NCBI RefSeq assembly: GCF_901709675.1
Contig: NC_051108.1
Location: 3,162,001-3,226,000, forward strand
Source of the DNA: Syngnathus acus
Taxonomy: Eukaryota > Chordata > Actinopteri > Syngnathiformes > Syngnathidae
DNA length: 64,000 nucleotides
Direction: 5' to 3'
Each line of letters begins with the position of its first letter. The first letter of the stretch is position 1. A model generated the notes under the pieces. The model ran no database searches. It saw nothing but the letters and a program-made list of their open reading frames with translations, and had not been told where the DNA came from. This document shows, in pieces, positions 12,705 to 64,000 of the stretch. The position numbers were made by a program, and so were the translations under genes.

Positions 12705-14406
12705 ATGAAGCAGGTATGGAGCTTGTCGGCGACTAACATGCCATATTGTGTAAACAGTGTGGTGTGTTTAGAAATTCCTGATGACAGTAAAACTAGTGCA
12801 TTGTCGTGCAAGTGGTATTGTTGCGGTAGAGACGTGGCCATAGTGGCCTCATCCCCTATCCTTCTGTTTTAGGTGGATATTAGAAATAAGGACCAATTAG
12901 ATAAGGAAAGGTGAGTCTATGATCTATGCTTTTAGGGATTTGTCGCACAGTTAACCCCTTTTAGTCACTGGACCTGTAAAACACCCCTTTCTAGTTTTGT
13001 TGTGACTTATGATTCTTACAATGATGTCAAATGCAACATGTTTTCCCCCCCCCCCCCTGTTACCAGACTCCTTGTGCACAGTCCAGGCAAGGAAAAGAGA
13101 CCCTCATTTTGCAGGAGGAAGAGTTCTCTATCCCTGGAAGTGGGCTTGAAGCTGCACCGTAAAACATCCAATGTTGGTCGAGCCCGTAACACCGGCATGG
13201 CCAATAAAGAAAATGAGGTGACATGCTCGGATTTGCGGGGCAATCGCTACAGAGATAACTGCAGGCCGACTGTGAATGCAGCAGGGGCCTCTAAGATGGC
13301 GGGGCCCGCTTCCAAGTACAGTGACTTCACTGAGGTCAGAATACCAGTCGAAGCTTCAATTTGAGACATCCGTTTGCTTTACTAACATTGTTGTTTTTCA
13401 ATAGCTATCAAAGGACCATGAAGCAGTGTCTCATATCCTCTTCGGAAGGAACCTTCGACTTAAAGTGGCCCTAACGCTATGGCGAAGGAACGCCAGTGAA
13501 TTAGTGGCTTATCTAATCGTGTACATTTTCTCTTCGTAATGCACATGTTATTTTTAATGTTGATTGAAAACGTAATTTAATGCTTTATAATCCACAGAAT
13601 TCAAGATAGAGGAGTGCTGCTTGATCTGTTACCTGTCATAACAAATAAGTATGTTTCTTTGATTTTAAGGAGCATGTTGTAAGATTAGAGCAAAAAGCAG
13701 CACAAGAAATCATGGGCAATTTTTCTTTTTTTTTGTCTTCAGCCTTCAAAGTGAAGCATCTTGTTTTTCAATCGGATGCTGCGTTGACCTCATACCCCAA
13801 GTCAAAATGATTCTTTCCGGTAAATACGAAGAGTAAGTGTCGCTATTGAAGTCCATCATTCTTCAGAAACCATAACTGATCTTAGCTGTTGACATTTTGC
13901 TTTGGATTAGACACATAATTGTGGGTTTACACTGGGTCCAAGCTGTCATCAGGAAATGGTGGCCAGACCTTTCAAAGCCAGAGAAAATACTGCGGGACAG
14001 TTTGGACAACAGGTGGGAGCTGCATGTTGTTGTGGGAAAAAGACCAAAGTCAACGCTTGTTGCGTTGGTGATTTTTCCATTTCTTCCTTCCCACTACAGG
14101 AACATTGTAGTCTTGAAGCAACGTCTAAGGGACTTGTGGAAGGACGGAGCCAGGCTATGTCTGGTTTCAGGTTCTACTGGAGACCTGGCAAAGGTGAGGG
14201 GAAAAAGGTCATGTCGTTAGGTGTTTACCAAAATGTTAGTTGACGTTTATCAGACCAAGTAAAGCTGTTAATCTTGTTTACATGCTTAATTTCCATCTTA
14301 CTGAATGTGTCACAATTAGCAGTGACTTACTGTCAGGAAAGTGAACGACCTTTGTCCCCGATCTCTTTTGCAGGCCGTTGAGGCATACGTCCTTCAGCTG
14401 CCCTGA
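12705..14406 (+). CDS. katnbl1: Katanin p80-like protein KATNBL1, nine coding exons
   Basis: Encodes a predicted 271-residue KATNBL1 protein, related to the C-terminal con80 domain of katanin p80, which binds and regulates the microtubule-severing subunit p60. Exons: 12705-12713, 12873-12910, 13067-13334, 13405-13535, 13598-13648, 13743-13832, 13911-14012, 14100-14193, 14374-14406 (816 nt, in frame). Recognisable segments are MANKENE in exon 3, [20 protein letters not shown] in exon 4, [13 protein letters not shown] in exon 6, [17 protein letters not shown] in exon 7 and [10 protein letters not shown] at the C-terminus. The start is set by an in-frame TGA at 12,678 and by exon 2 being open in one frame only. 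The N-terminus is shorter than in human (304 residues). The exon 4 donor at 13,536 is the only one that keeps frame and adds about six residues relative to mammals; a stronger-looking donor at 13,519 would break the frame. That boundary is less certain than the rest. Confidence 0.88.
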
Positions 14407-14905
14407 CTTGTCCATGTAGCACTCCAGGGATGTGACCACTACTTACTGGATCACGGCTACGTTGTAGCGTTAATGGCATCTGACGTATGGACTGGATTAT
14501 GGTTTTGTTAGTCGAAACCAACTGAAAATGAACCTGACACATCAAAACAACTCCTTATTGCTGGAGAAGAATGCAGGACTGGGAGCCTATTTCTGCAGCA
14601 GAAGCACAGCAGGTGACTGCTTCACATTGAAGTGGACCGTTTCAGGACAGGGGGACATATCGTGGACCTCCATGAGACTGGATATGTCGTGCCAAGCTAC
14701 TTGTCTCCCACTCACCGCTTGTCATCGAATGCAAATGCACACGGATTCTTGAATGGCCCAAAGTTTGGATGTTTTTAACCTGCGTTATTTGGAATTGGGA
14801 ACTTGGAAGTTGCAACAGTCTTAAGTTATGAGTGTGCATCTTGTGTGTCTTCCATGTGTGTCGTTTGAACTTGGTTCCAAGACAAGTTATTATTTTCATC
14901 TTTTA

Positions 14906-14911
14906 AATAAA
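14906..14911 (+). terminator. katnbl1: Candidate katnbl1 polyadenylation signal
   Basis: AATAAA about 500 nt after the katnbl1 stop codon and ahead of the emc7 promoter. It is the first canonical hexamer I see in a plausible position. Confidence 0.5.
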
Positions 14912-15103
14912 TTTGATAGAAATGTATTTATTGTGTTTATTGTGGTGGCTGTTTATAAGGGCTATCTTAAAAATATTCCAAAAAGGGTCAAAATATAAAA
15001 CACCTACTGATATAATTGTAAATCAAAATAAGCGCCTTTATTACGATCATGACAGGACGTTTGTGTATTTTAGGTTTGAACAATAAAGCTTTTTACTCTG
15101 AAG

Positions 15104-15111
15104 TGACGTCA
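15104..15111 (+). promoter_or_regulatory. emc7: CRE-type palindrome TGACGTCA upstream of emc7
   Basis: A perfect TGACGTCA (cAMP-response-element/ATF consensus) lies 106 bp before the emc7 start codon. ATF/CREB-type sites this close to a start are common in housekeeping and ER-stress genes. Use of the site here is inferred. Confidence 0.5.
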
Positions 15112-15216
15112 TCGTAACGTGCCAGCTGCTTCTGTGTGGTTCCTGCCTTGAAAAACAGTTTCATGTTGACCCGCTCGCCTTTTTAAGCAAACTTTTATTT
15201 AATATTGACAGTTACA

Positions 15217-16907
15217 ATGTTCAATTTGGGAAGAATACAGCTCTCATGGTTTTTGGTTCTGGCCGCGGTAGTCGTAGCTTCGTGTTTCACCGATGTGGAA
15301 ACTGGGCCTGGTGCAGGTGTATCGACTCAGACCACCCCAGATCGGTTTAAAGTCGAGGGAAGGGCGATCGTACCAGGGGTAAAAACACAAGATTGGGTCT
15401 CCACAGCTCGAGTTCTTGTAGACGGTGAAGACTACGTGGGCTTTATGAGGTAAACAACAACAGATAAACACACGCTGACGTAGTAAGTGTGCAAAGTAGC
15501 ATTAGCATGCTAGCTAGTTTACACCGAGCAAATTTGACATTACCCGGCCTCCACACTACTTTCAGGATTTGTTAGTTACTGCAAAAATGATCGACTAGTC
15601 TTGATTTTATGGAACTTCGTGCTTTGATCAGCGTGCTAGCTAATGCTGTCATAACAAACTACAACGACAGAGTCGTTTGGCTTTGGGAAGGAAACGTACA
15701 TTTGTATATAACGTCAAACGAACGCTTGCAAAACAAGTACAGACTGAATTCCTTCCTATTTATCTCTGAGGTATAAAGGTCATTGTCAGATTGTAATAAT
15801 GTGTAAAATTCCGTTAAAATAATCGGGAGCTTAAGATCAGGGGATGCTTTGAGAATAATTGTCAATTTGTTTTGTATATGTGAAGCCTTTTGAGACTGCT
15901 TGTGATTTAGGGCTATATAAATAAACCTGACTTGACTTGACTTGACTTAATTAGACGTGATAAGGTGCAACAATATTCTTTTTCTCTGTGTACCAGTGGA
16001 TGGATTTACAAACAAGTTATTAAGTGTAGTGTATTAAATTTGTTTTGCACTTGTGTTTCAGGACTGATGGCAGTTTTGCAGTCAATGACGTCCCCTCCGG
16101 ATCTTACGTTGTCGAAATTGTCACCCCAGGGTACCGATTTGAGCCGGTGCGTGTTGACATCACATCCAAGGGGAAAATGCGGTAAGTGCTTTGCATTAAA
16201 CTTTTCGTTAGTTTGTTTACAAATCTTTTCCTTTCGATTTAATAACTCATCATGTACGATACTGTCTTGTTTGTTTTTAACAGAGCACGGCTTGTGAACT
16301 ACATTAAGACTTCAGAAGTGATCCGCCAGCCATATCCTCTCCAAATAAGAGCTAGTGGCATTCACACCTACTTCATGAAGAGGGAAACCTGGGGCTGGAC
16401 TGATTTCCTCATGAACCCAATGGTATGTTCAAACTTGTTATTCACTACTAAATCATCTAATTTCTAAGCATTAAAGTTTAAAAAAACAACAACTTGATTT
16501 TAAACAAACGCTGTAATAACTTATATGTCCCGATGGGGGCGCTGTGGTCATAGACTACCATGTTTCTTGCCCTGTATTTTAATTTTCAAACTTTGTTGCT
16601 CATGCAGGTTATGATGATGGTGTTGCCATTGCTGATTATTGTTCTACTGCCCAAAGTGGTCAATACTAATGACCCAGAAATGAGAAAGGTAAGAAAACTC
16701 TAAAGAGTGAGAGGATGTCACTAAAGGTCATTGAATTGGAACCTGCTTTCCTCACAGGAAATGGAGCAATCCATGAACATGCTGAACCCCAACCCTGAGC
16801 TCCCAGATGTATCTGAGCTCATGACAAAGCTCTTCTCTGGCTCCAAGGGTTCCAGCAAAGCGGGTGGTAGCAGTAAGGGCACCAGGCCGGCTGTCAAGAG
16901 GAGGTAG
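15217..16907 (+). CDS. emc7: ER membrane protein complex subunit 7, five coding exons
   Basis: EMC7 is a lumenal/peripheral subunit of the ER membrane complex, an insertase for tail-anchored and multipass membrane proteins. Exons 15217-15449, 16062-16181, 16284-16422, 16608-16688 and 16758-16907 give 240 residues; human has 242. The N-terminus is a signal peptide (hydrophobic core about residues 12-24). It is followed by a beta-sandwich ([28 protein letters not shown], the [10 protein letters not shown] region, then [15 protein letters not shown]). A transmembrane helix at about 165-180 ([14 protein letters not shown]) and a basic cytosolic tail ending VKRR complete it. The start at 15,217 is the only ATG ahead of the signal peptide; a longer frame from 15,205 would need a TTG start. 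katnbl1 lies directly upstream on the same strand and chrm5 is convergent downstream. Confidence 0.95.
15490..15655 (+). other. GCTA-rich island in emc7 intron 1
   Basis: Repeated GCTA/TAGC words (AGCATTAGCATGCTAGCTAG, CGTGCTAGCTAATGCTG) just downstream of the emc7 first exon, resembling the island upstream of katnbl1. No protein-coding or RNA gene is evident. Confidence 0.4.
15870..15955 (+). mobile_element. Retroposon 3' tail ending in (TGACT)n, emc7 intron 1
   Basis: The sequence 'tttagggctatataaataa' followed by four GACTT-type pentamers resembles the 3' ends of teleost LINE/SINE retroposons, which terminate in short tandem repeats. Only this tail is recognised; the 5' limit is unclear. 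Confidence 0.45.
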
Positions 16908-18354
16908 TGCGCATACCTCATATGCCTGAAAAGCGCGTCAAGTCATGGGTGCAGAATTTTTAGGTGTCTTCCCCCCCCCCTCCTCATTGTACTGGGTTTG
17001 TTGTACAGTTCTCTATGTGAACAGATGTTAACTATTTAAAATCTACAGATGTGTTTTTGTTTATAAAGTTCTAACAGAAATCCATTCACGTGCAGTTTTT
17101 CTTCATTTCCTGCTGATTCTTAATCTGCTGTGTGGTAATCCTTTGGTGTGCTTTGCTGCTAATTTCCACAACCTTGAATCATAACATCTATACATATTGA
17201 GATTTTTTTTTTTCCAGTAATATGACAGTGAATGATGACTTGAATTAATTTTTAGGACCGAAAAGCTTGGATAAATAAATTGGAACGGTATATAAAAACA
17301 GTGTTTTGTGTCAAACACCCAATTTTGTGTGTATTGTGAATTCTGGAGCATAAAAATGGTGTTACGATACCTAAAAAAATTGCCTCACTCCCACAGAAAT
17401 TTAATAGTGGATTGGACAAAGCAAAATTAAAAAAATTTCAGATACAGCTCTTGTATTGGTACTCATTCAAGTGTGCATGAGTGAAACTTAATTTTCTCAA
17501 GCCAAGACAAAACAGCACTTATATCTCTGATGTAAGTTTAATAACTTAAACATTATACGTATATCAGGACACAGGCAGTGACAAAATTATAATTCTGACA
17601 GAATTTGTATTTCTTGTTTTTTACACTTTTTCACTTTCACTAAACTGCACAGACAATTACCACAGATTCAATCACGACATGTAATTTGACCTCTGAGCAG
17701 AACAGAAGGCACAGAGTTTGACGTTACATCATCAAATGGCATAAAAGTGATATTATTCTTTTAATAACAGCATCAAACATCAACCACAGAGAAATACTGC
17801 AAGCCAGGCGTTACTGATACTACACCTGATATTTCTGATTTCTGTACTTTTAATATGAATGTTGTAAAGCAGCATACTTATGTCACGTTAGCACTGTCGG
17901 AAGTAATGCAGATCAAGAGATTAGCCCTTGGAACAAAATGCACCGCAACTACTATAATAAAAAGAAGAAAAAAAACAGTCAATAATACAAGTCATTAAAT
18001 CTATATGATTCATTCACAGGATAAATCATTTTTAACAATTCAAGCCTACATTGTGTCAGGTGTGTATTATGGAATTTCACATTTAAAAAAACATGCAGCC
18101 TTCATGATTCCATATTTGGGTGGCAACTAATTCTTAAGCTACACTAATTAAAAAAATAAACTTGCTCCAATTTCTGACTAATTTTCATATTTTAGAAACC
18201 ATTCTGATTTCACCCCAAGATAAATTCACATGCAGCACTTCATGCCGACCACACAGGAAGAGCGACGAGATGACAAAGCGACCGATGTGACATACTGGCA
18301 GACGTTGGTAGTCTACTGGTTCTTCGTACTGACCGACTCAACCGTGATTACCCA
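16908..18354. other. Convergent intergenic region between emc7 and chrm5
   Basis: AT-rich sequence containing the 3' untranslated regions of emc7 (reading right) and chrm5 (reading left). The best emc7 polyadenylation hexamer is AATAAA at 17,274. On the chrm5 strand I see only ATTAAA variants (for example near 17,537 and 17,759). No other gene was seen. Confidence 0.5.
17274..17279 (+). terminator. emc7: Candidate emc7 polyadenylation signal
   Basis: AATAAA 367 nt after the emc7 stop codon, within an AT-rich 3' region. Confidence 0.5.
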
Positions 18355-19854
18355 TCAAGTCATTTTATTGTTGACATTTGCATTCTGTCCACACCAGTAC
18401 AGCTTGTCCTCACCTCTCTTTCTCTTCCACTGGCACAGAAGAAGCATCCGGAATGTCTTCTGGAAGGTTTTGTTGCACAAGGCGTAACACATGGGGTTGA
18501 CGGTGCTGTTTACGTAGCAAAGCCAGTAGCCCAGGTGCCAGAGGGACGTCGGGATGCACGTGGCGCAGAATGTGGAGATCAGCACCATGATGTTATAAGG
18601 AGTCCATGTCAGGATGAACGCCAGGAGAATGGCGCTGAGCGTCTGGGCGGCTTTCTTCTCCTTCACCAGAACCATTCGCTTCCTCTTGGTGATCTGGTTC
18701 TTCAGGTCCATCGGTTTGGAGGTAGTGGAGGAGGAAGGTGAGGCGTTTTTCTGCTCGGCGTCAGGACGTCGAGGAGATGCAGGTGCAGGACTTCCTCTTT
18801 TACCCTTGGAGCCAGGTGTGAACTTAAAGGAAGTATACTTCTTGCTGCTCTCGGAGGGTGTTGAAAAATACTCTTCTGCGTAATTCGTCACTTGGCCGTT
18901 CTTATCGTTTTGATCCCTCAAAGATCCTTGCGGGGTCTCCATGGAAACGTGATGCTCGTCTTCGTCAGATGAGGAGTAGCTAAAGGAAGCGATTTGGTCA
19001 GCTTTCACCCACGCTTCATCGGACCTAATGGTGGTTTTCGTGGCGTTACTTTGGTTGGAGGACGACCAAGAGGCCTGGCTCCTTTCTCGCCTCTCTCTGG
19101 TGAAATGGAAGCAAGAGTGAATCATAGTTTTCTGCGGTTTGGCTCCTTCTGAGACACGGTCGCTTGTGAGTCCTTGCAGTTCTGCCAGATCCTTTGTCCG
19201 CCTCTGTGTCTCCTTGTAGATCCTACAGTAGAGAATTGTCATGACTGAGACTGGGATGTAGAAAGCAGCAATGGCGGTCCCAAATGTGATCACTGGCTCT
19301 GTTAAAAACTGAATCTGGCATTGGTCCTTGGATTCCTTTTGTTCCCCTACAATGTACTTCCAGCACAGAATTGGTGGTGCCCACAGGACAAATGATACAA
19401 GCCATGCAAGACCTATCATGAGGGCGGCTCTCCTCGGAGTCCTCTTAGCCCTGTAAGTCAGCGGCCTTGTGATGGAGAAATATCTGTCAAAGCTGATGAC
19501 CAGTAAATTCATAACTGAAGCGTTGCTAGCGACATAGTCCACAGCTAGCCAGAGATCACATGCGAGGCTTCCTAAGGACCAGTAGCCCATCAGTATATAT
19601 GTCGTGTACAAGTTCATGGAGAGCACTCCTATAATGAGATCTGCAAAAGCCAAACTAAGTAGGTAATAGTTGTTTACTGTCTTCAGCTGGCTGTTGACTT
19701 TGAAGGATACCATGACCAGAACGTTACCAACGATTGTGATCAAGCTGACAATGGCAGAGACGGTTGCTATGGTGATAACTTCCCAAAGGCTATGAGGGGC
19801 AGAGTGAATATGCGTCGTGTTGGCAAAAGTGCTGTTTGGAGGATAGACATCCAT
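18355..19854 (-). CDS. chrm5: Muscarinic acetylcholine receptor M5, intronless coding exon
   Basis: A 499-residue class A GPCR of the muscarinic family; human M5 is 532. M5 couples mainly to Gq/11 and phospholipase C at the plasma membrane. Visible landmarks: N-glycosylation sites NST and NTT at residues 7 and 12; TM1 about 25-50 with GNVLVM; TM2 [11 protein letters not shown]; the acetylcholine-binding Asp106 in [12 protein letters not shown] at 123-125; disulphide cysteines 99 and 179; a long third intracellular loop (about 212-400) rich in Ser and basic residues; TM6 WTPYNI at 417-422; TM7 VNPMCYAL at 452-459. M5 rather than M1 or M3 is favoured by loop ends ([20 protein letters not shown]) and by synteny with emc7, aven and ryr3. 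Teleosts may carry two chrm5 copies (a and b), which cannot be told apart here. The coding region is head-to-head with aven, with 504 bp between start codons. Confidence 0.95.
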   Translation of the reverse strand: MDVYPPNSTFANTTHIHSAPHSLWEVITIATVSAIVSLITIVGNVLVMVSFKVNSQLKTVNNYYLLSLAFADLIIGVLSMNLYTTYILMGYWSLGSLACDLWLAVDYVASNASVMNLLVISFDRYFSITRPLTYRAKRTPRRAALMIGLAWLVSFVLWAPPILCWKYIVGEQKESKDQCQIQFLTEPVITFGTAIAAFYIPVSVMTILYCRIYKETQRRTKDLAELQGLTSDRVSEGAKPQKTMIHSCFHFTRERRERSQASWSSSNQSNATKTTIRSDEAWVKADQIASFSYSSSDEDEHHVSMETPQGSLRDQNDKNGQVTNYAEEYFSTPSESSKKYTSFKFTPGSKGKRGSPAPASPRRPDAEQKNASPSSSTTSKPMDLKNQITKRKRMVLVKEKKAAQTLSAILLAFILTWTPYNIMVLISTFCATCIPTSLWHLGYWLCYVNSTVNPMCYALCNKTFQKTFRMLLLCQWKRKRGEDKLYWCGQNANVNNKMT

Positions 19855-19942
19855 GGTGGTGTGCTATTTGTTTTGCACGGAAGGTAGTTGAAATATTAGA
19901 TGGAAAGTCTTTGTTGCAGCTTCACGGGGAATAGAATATGTC
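19855..19942 (-). other. chrm5: chrm5 5' untranslated segment with splice acceptor
   Basis: Reading leftward, TATTTTACAG ends at 19,943 and is followed by 88 nt to the ATG. This is a good 3' splice site, so the coding exon is probably joined to upstream untranslated exon(s) lying within the aven gene on the opposite strand, as in mammals, where CHRM5 and AVEN overlap. Confidence 0.6.
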
Positions 19943-20358
19943 CTGTAAAATAGAAGGAAAATATCAATACACAAAGATAAATATAAAGACCACTAAAACA
20001 CCACCAAATTTGACAACAAATGACTTTTTTTTCCAGATTTTTTTTCACATTATTTATTTATTTATTATTATTTTTTTTTTATTTTTTTTATTCAAATAGA
20101 CACTAATAAAGCATATGTTTCTGCGCTGGCGTAAATAGCTAATTGAGTGTTTACTTTTACTATTGTATAATTTATTACCTGTTATTCAAATTACATTTAG
20201 ATCAAATTGTTGTGAATTATCTCGATTTCGAAAACATTAATGAATAGCGGAACCAATATCAAACTGCATCGCGTGTTAGCAGGGCACTATTAATCAGGAC
20301 ACAAAACAAAACTTATAGTGCTACACTTAAAGCCGTCCGGCTGTCAAATCAGACTGTC

Positions 20359-33194
<12,836 letters not shown>

Positions 33195-33742
33195 CCATTG
33201 CAGAGATGTAGATCATGGAAAGAAAAGGAGCTACAAGCAAAAAACCTGCAGGAGTGAAAACCCCCAAAACATGCATGGTAACGTCTCTTTCAAAATGTTG
33301 AATCCAATAGTCACACTGTTTTACAAATGTATTCAGTGAACCGCTGAGTGAAAATACAAATTCCACTTTTTTTCCACAAGGTTTTGCTTTTGTCTAAAAT
33401 ACTGTCGGGGCTGCGTGCAAACAAGTAGCCACTTGCCTCGCCTAGTTGCAGTGCCCTAGCTCCGGCCGTGGTTGTCATGGTAACAAACGGCTTTTTACAT
33501 CTTGGGGGAAAGAATGCACAAGGGGATTGGCTCGTGAAAGTGACGAGTCATGCTTTATTGCCTCAATTAACTTTATTCATTTCCGTCCTCTCGTTCACAT
33601 CAATGCAAAACTACTACATGTGTGTATATAATGTAAACTTCCATAAAACAGCAGCTGATTTGCCCATCAATGGCTTTTTTTTTTTTTCTTTTGTTTTCTG
33701 TTTGGCTCTTCTACGGTGGTAACAATTGCAGACAGGCAGATT

Positions 33743-33748
33743 AATAAA
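33743..33748 (+). terminator. aven: Candidate aven polyadenylation signal
   Basis: AATAAA 549 nt after the aven stop codon. Confidence 0.4.
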
Positions 33749-34116
33749 ACAAATTGAGCAACATTTACACAACATTTATACTTTTTTTTTTCTTTAACAC
33801 AAAAGCCACAAAATTAGCATAAGTGTAATCGCTGTGTGTGTCAAGAGGGACAAACTTTTTGCATAGTTTCTCAAAAGGCACTTAAAGTGTATCATAAAGT
33901 GACCAGTCATGTTTACAACAGGTTTTAAAAGGCAGATATGAAGTTTCATTTCTATGTCAGTGGTGATCAAAAAGAAATATTCCATAGCAAGTTTCACATG
34001 CATCAAACAATTCGGACTGAGCAAATGAAAAGGTGAGAAAACGTTGCATATAAGAGGCACCATGGCATTTTAGTACCAATATGGATGCCTCCTATCAATC
34101 CAAATTCAGTATCTTT

Positions 34117-34122
34117 TTTATT
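34117..34122 (-). terminator. ryr3: Candidate ryr3 polyadenylation signal
   Basis: TTTATT on the plus strand reads AATAAA on the minus strand, about 107 nt beyond the ryr3 stop codon. Confidence 0.4.
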
Positions 34123-34228
34123 TTTGCTACATTTATCAGCAGGATTTCCAGTAAACTAGAGTGAAGTTCACAGTCTGTGTCAGATCGAGAAAAAAAAAAA
34201 AAATTCACCAGATTAAGGCAGCCGTCTT

Positions 34229-63669
<29,441 letters not shown>

Positions 63670-64000
63670 CTGAGCATAAAAAAAAATCAATATTATCATC
63701 CATCCACCCATACATTGCACTAAATCCATTTTCATAATATGTTCATTATTGTGGCAATAGATTGTCGTGCAATGCATCAGACGGAAGTCTGTTTGAAATA
63801 TTTGGGTTGTTAGTGAAGCCCTGTGAGGCCCTGGCAATGAGTGCAAGGGCACTCAAGGAGAGCAGAGGGTGGGAAGCTGTTGATGACAGAGTTATCCGAA
63901 GAAGAACTTCTCAGGGTTACACAGTTAGCATTCATGACTCATTACAGACCCCACGAGAGGAGGCTGATGTCAGCACCTGACTGGCTCGTAATTTGCTAGT
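63670..64000. other. ryr3: Partial ryr3 intron at window end
   Basis: The acceptor ATGCTCAG at 63,670 marks the intron preceding the last visible ryr3 exon. No earlier ryr3 exon is recognisable in the remaining 331 bp; the intron continues beyond the window. Confidence 0.7.

Larger units (their letters stand above)
33195..34228. other. Convergent 3' regions of aven and ryr3
   Basis: Contains the aven 3' untranslated region (reading right; AATAAA at 33,743) and the ryr3 3' untranslated region (reading left; AATAAA on the minus strand at about 34,117-34,122). If these hexamers are used the two transcripts do not overlap. No other gene is seen. Confidence 0.5.

Noticed and set aside
15205-15216. 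Upstream TTG start for emc7
   Set aside because: A vertebrate initiation at TTG is unlikely, and ATG at 15,217 directly precedes a normal signal peptide.
18535-18883. Plus-strand open frames over the chrm5 coding exon
   Set aside because: They are antisense shadows of the third intracellular loop and carry no independent signal.

Overview
This is vertebrate nuclear DNA, almost certainly from a teleost fish. It has intron-split genes with GT-AG boundaries, compact introns (often 70-120 bp once inserted repeats are subtracted), long simple-sequence tracts, and many short palindromic DNA-transposon remnants of a kind common in fish genomes. The species cannot be fixed from the sequence. The gene order katnbl1 - emc7 - chrm5 - aven - ryr3 matches human chromosome 15q14, which supports all five names and identifies the ryanodine receptor as ryr3 rather than ryr1 or ryr2.

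Layout. 1-12,700: intergenic DNA with simple repeats and four palindromic elements; no gene recognised. 12,705-14,406 (+): katnbl1, nine coding exons. 15,217-16,907 (+): emc7, five coding exons. 18,355-19,854 (-): chrm5, a single-exon muscarinic receptor. 20,359-33,194 (+): aven, six coding exons with a 9.5-kb second intron. That intron holds a large compound microsatellite, a hAT-like element, and a candidate untranslated 5' exon of chrm5 on the opposite strand. 34,229-63,669 (-): the 3' part of ryr3, tail-to-tail with aven. I could place 91 coding exons by splice sites. They sum to 12,944 nt with an intact frame (about 4,313 residues plus the stop), from the end of the N-terminal solenoid through SPRY, RyR-repeat, calmodulin-binding, EF-hand, transmembrane and pore regions to the C-terminus. 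The first ~550 residues lie beyond the window.

The most interesting signal is inside ryr3. Directly after the exon encoding the calmodulin-binding helix there are two consecutive paralogous exons (44,014-44,113 and 43,443-43,539). Both enter in phase 2 and leave in phase 0. Including both, or neither, produces a stop, so the exons behave as a mutually exclusive pair. A 15-nt in-frame microexon candidate at 41,025-41,039 sits exactly where the known ASII alternative segment of mammalian RyR1 lies. The standard exon of the pair can also extend in frame by 92 codons into a GC-rich intron. Together these make this stretch a possible hub of alternative splicing.

Fifteen palindromic elements flanked by TA share termini of the type CCGTATTTTCCGGACTATAA. 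Eleven are intronic (ten in ryr3, one in aven) and make up most of the introns they occupy. The genes have unrelated roles: microtubule severing regulator-like (katnbl1), ER membrane-protein insertion (emc7), Gq-coupled acetylcholine receptor (chrm5), apoptosis and DNA-damage regulator (aven), intracellular calcium release channel (ryr3). They are linked by conserved synteny, not by a shared pathway.
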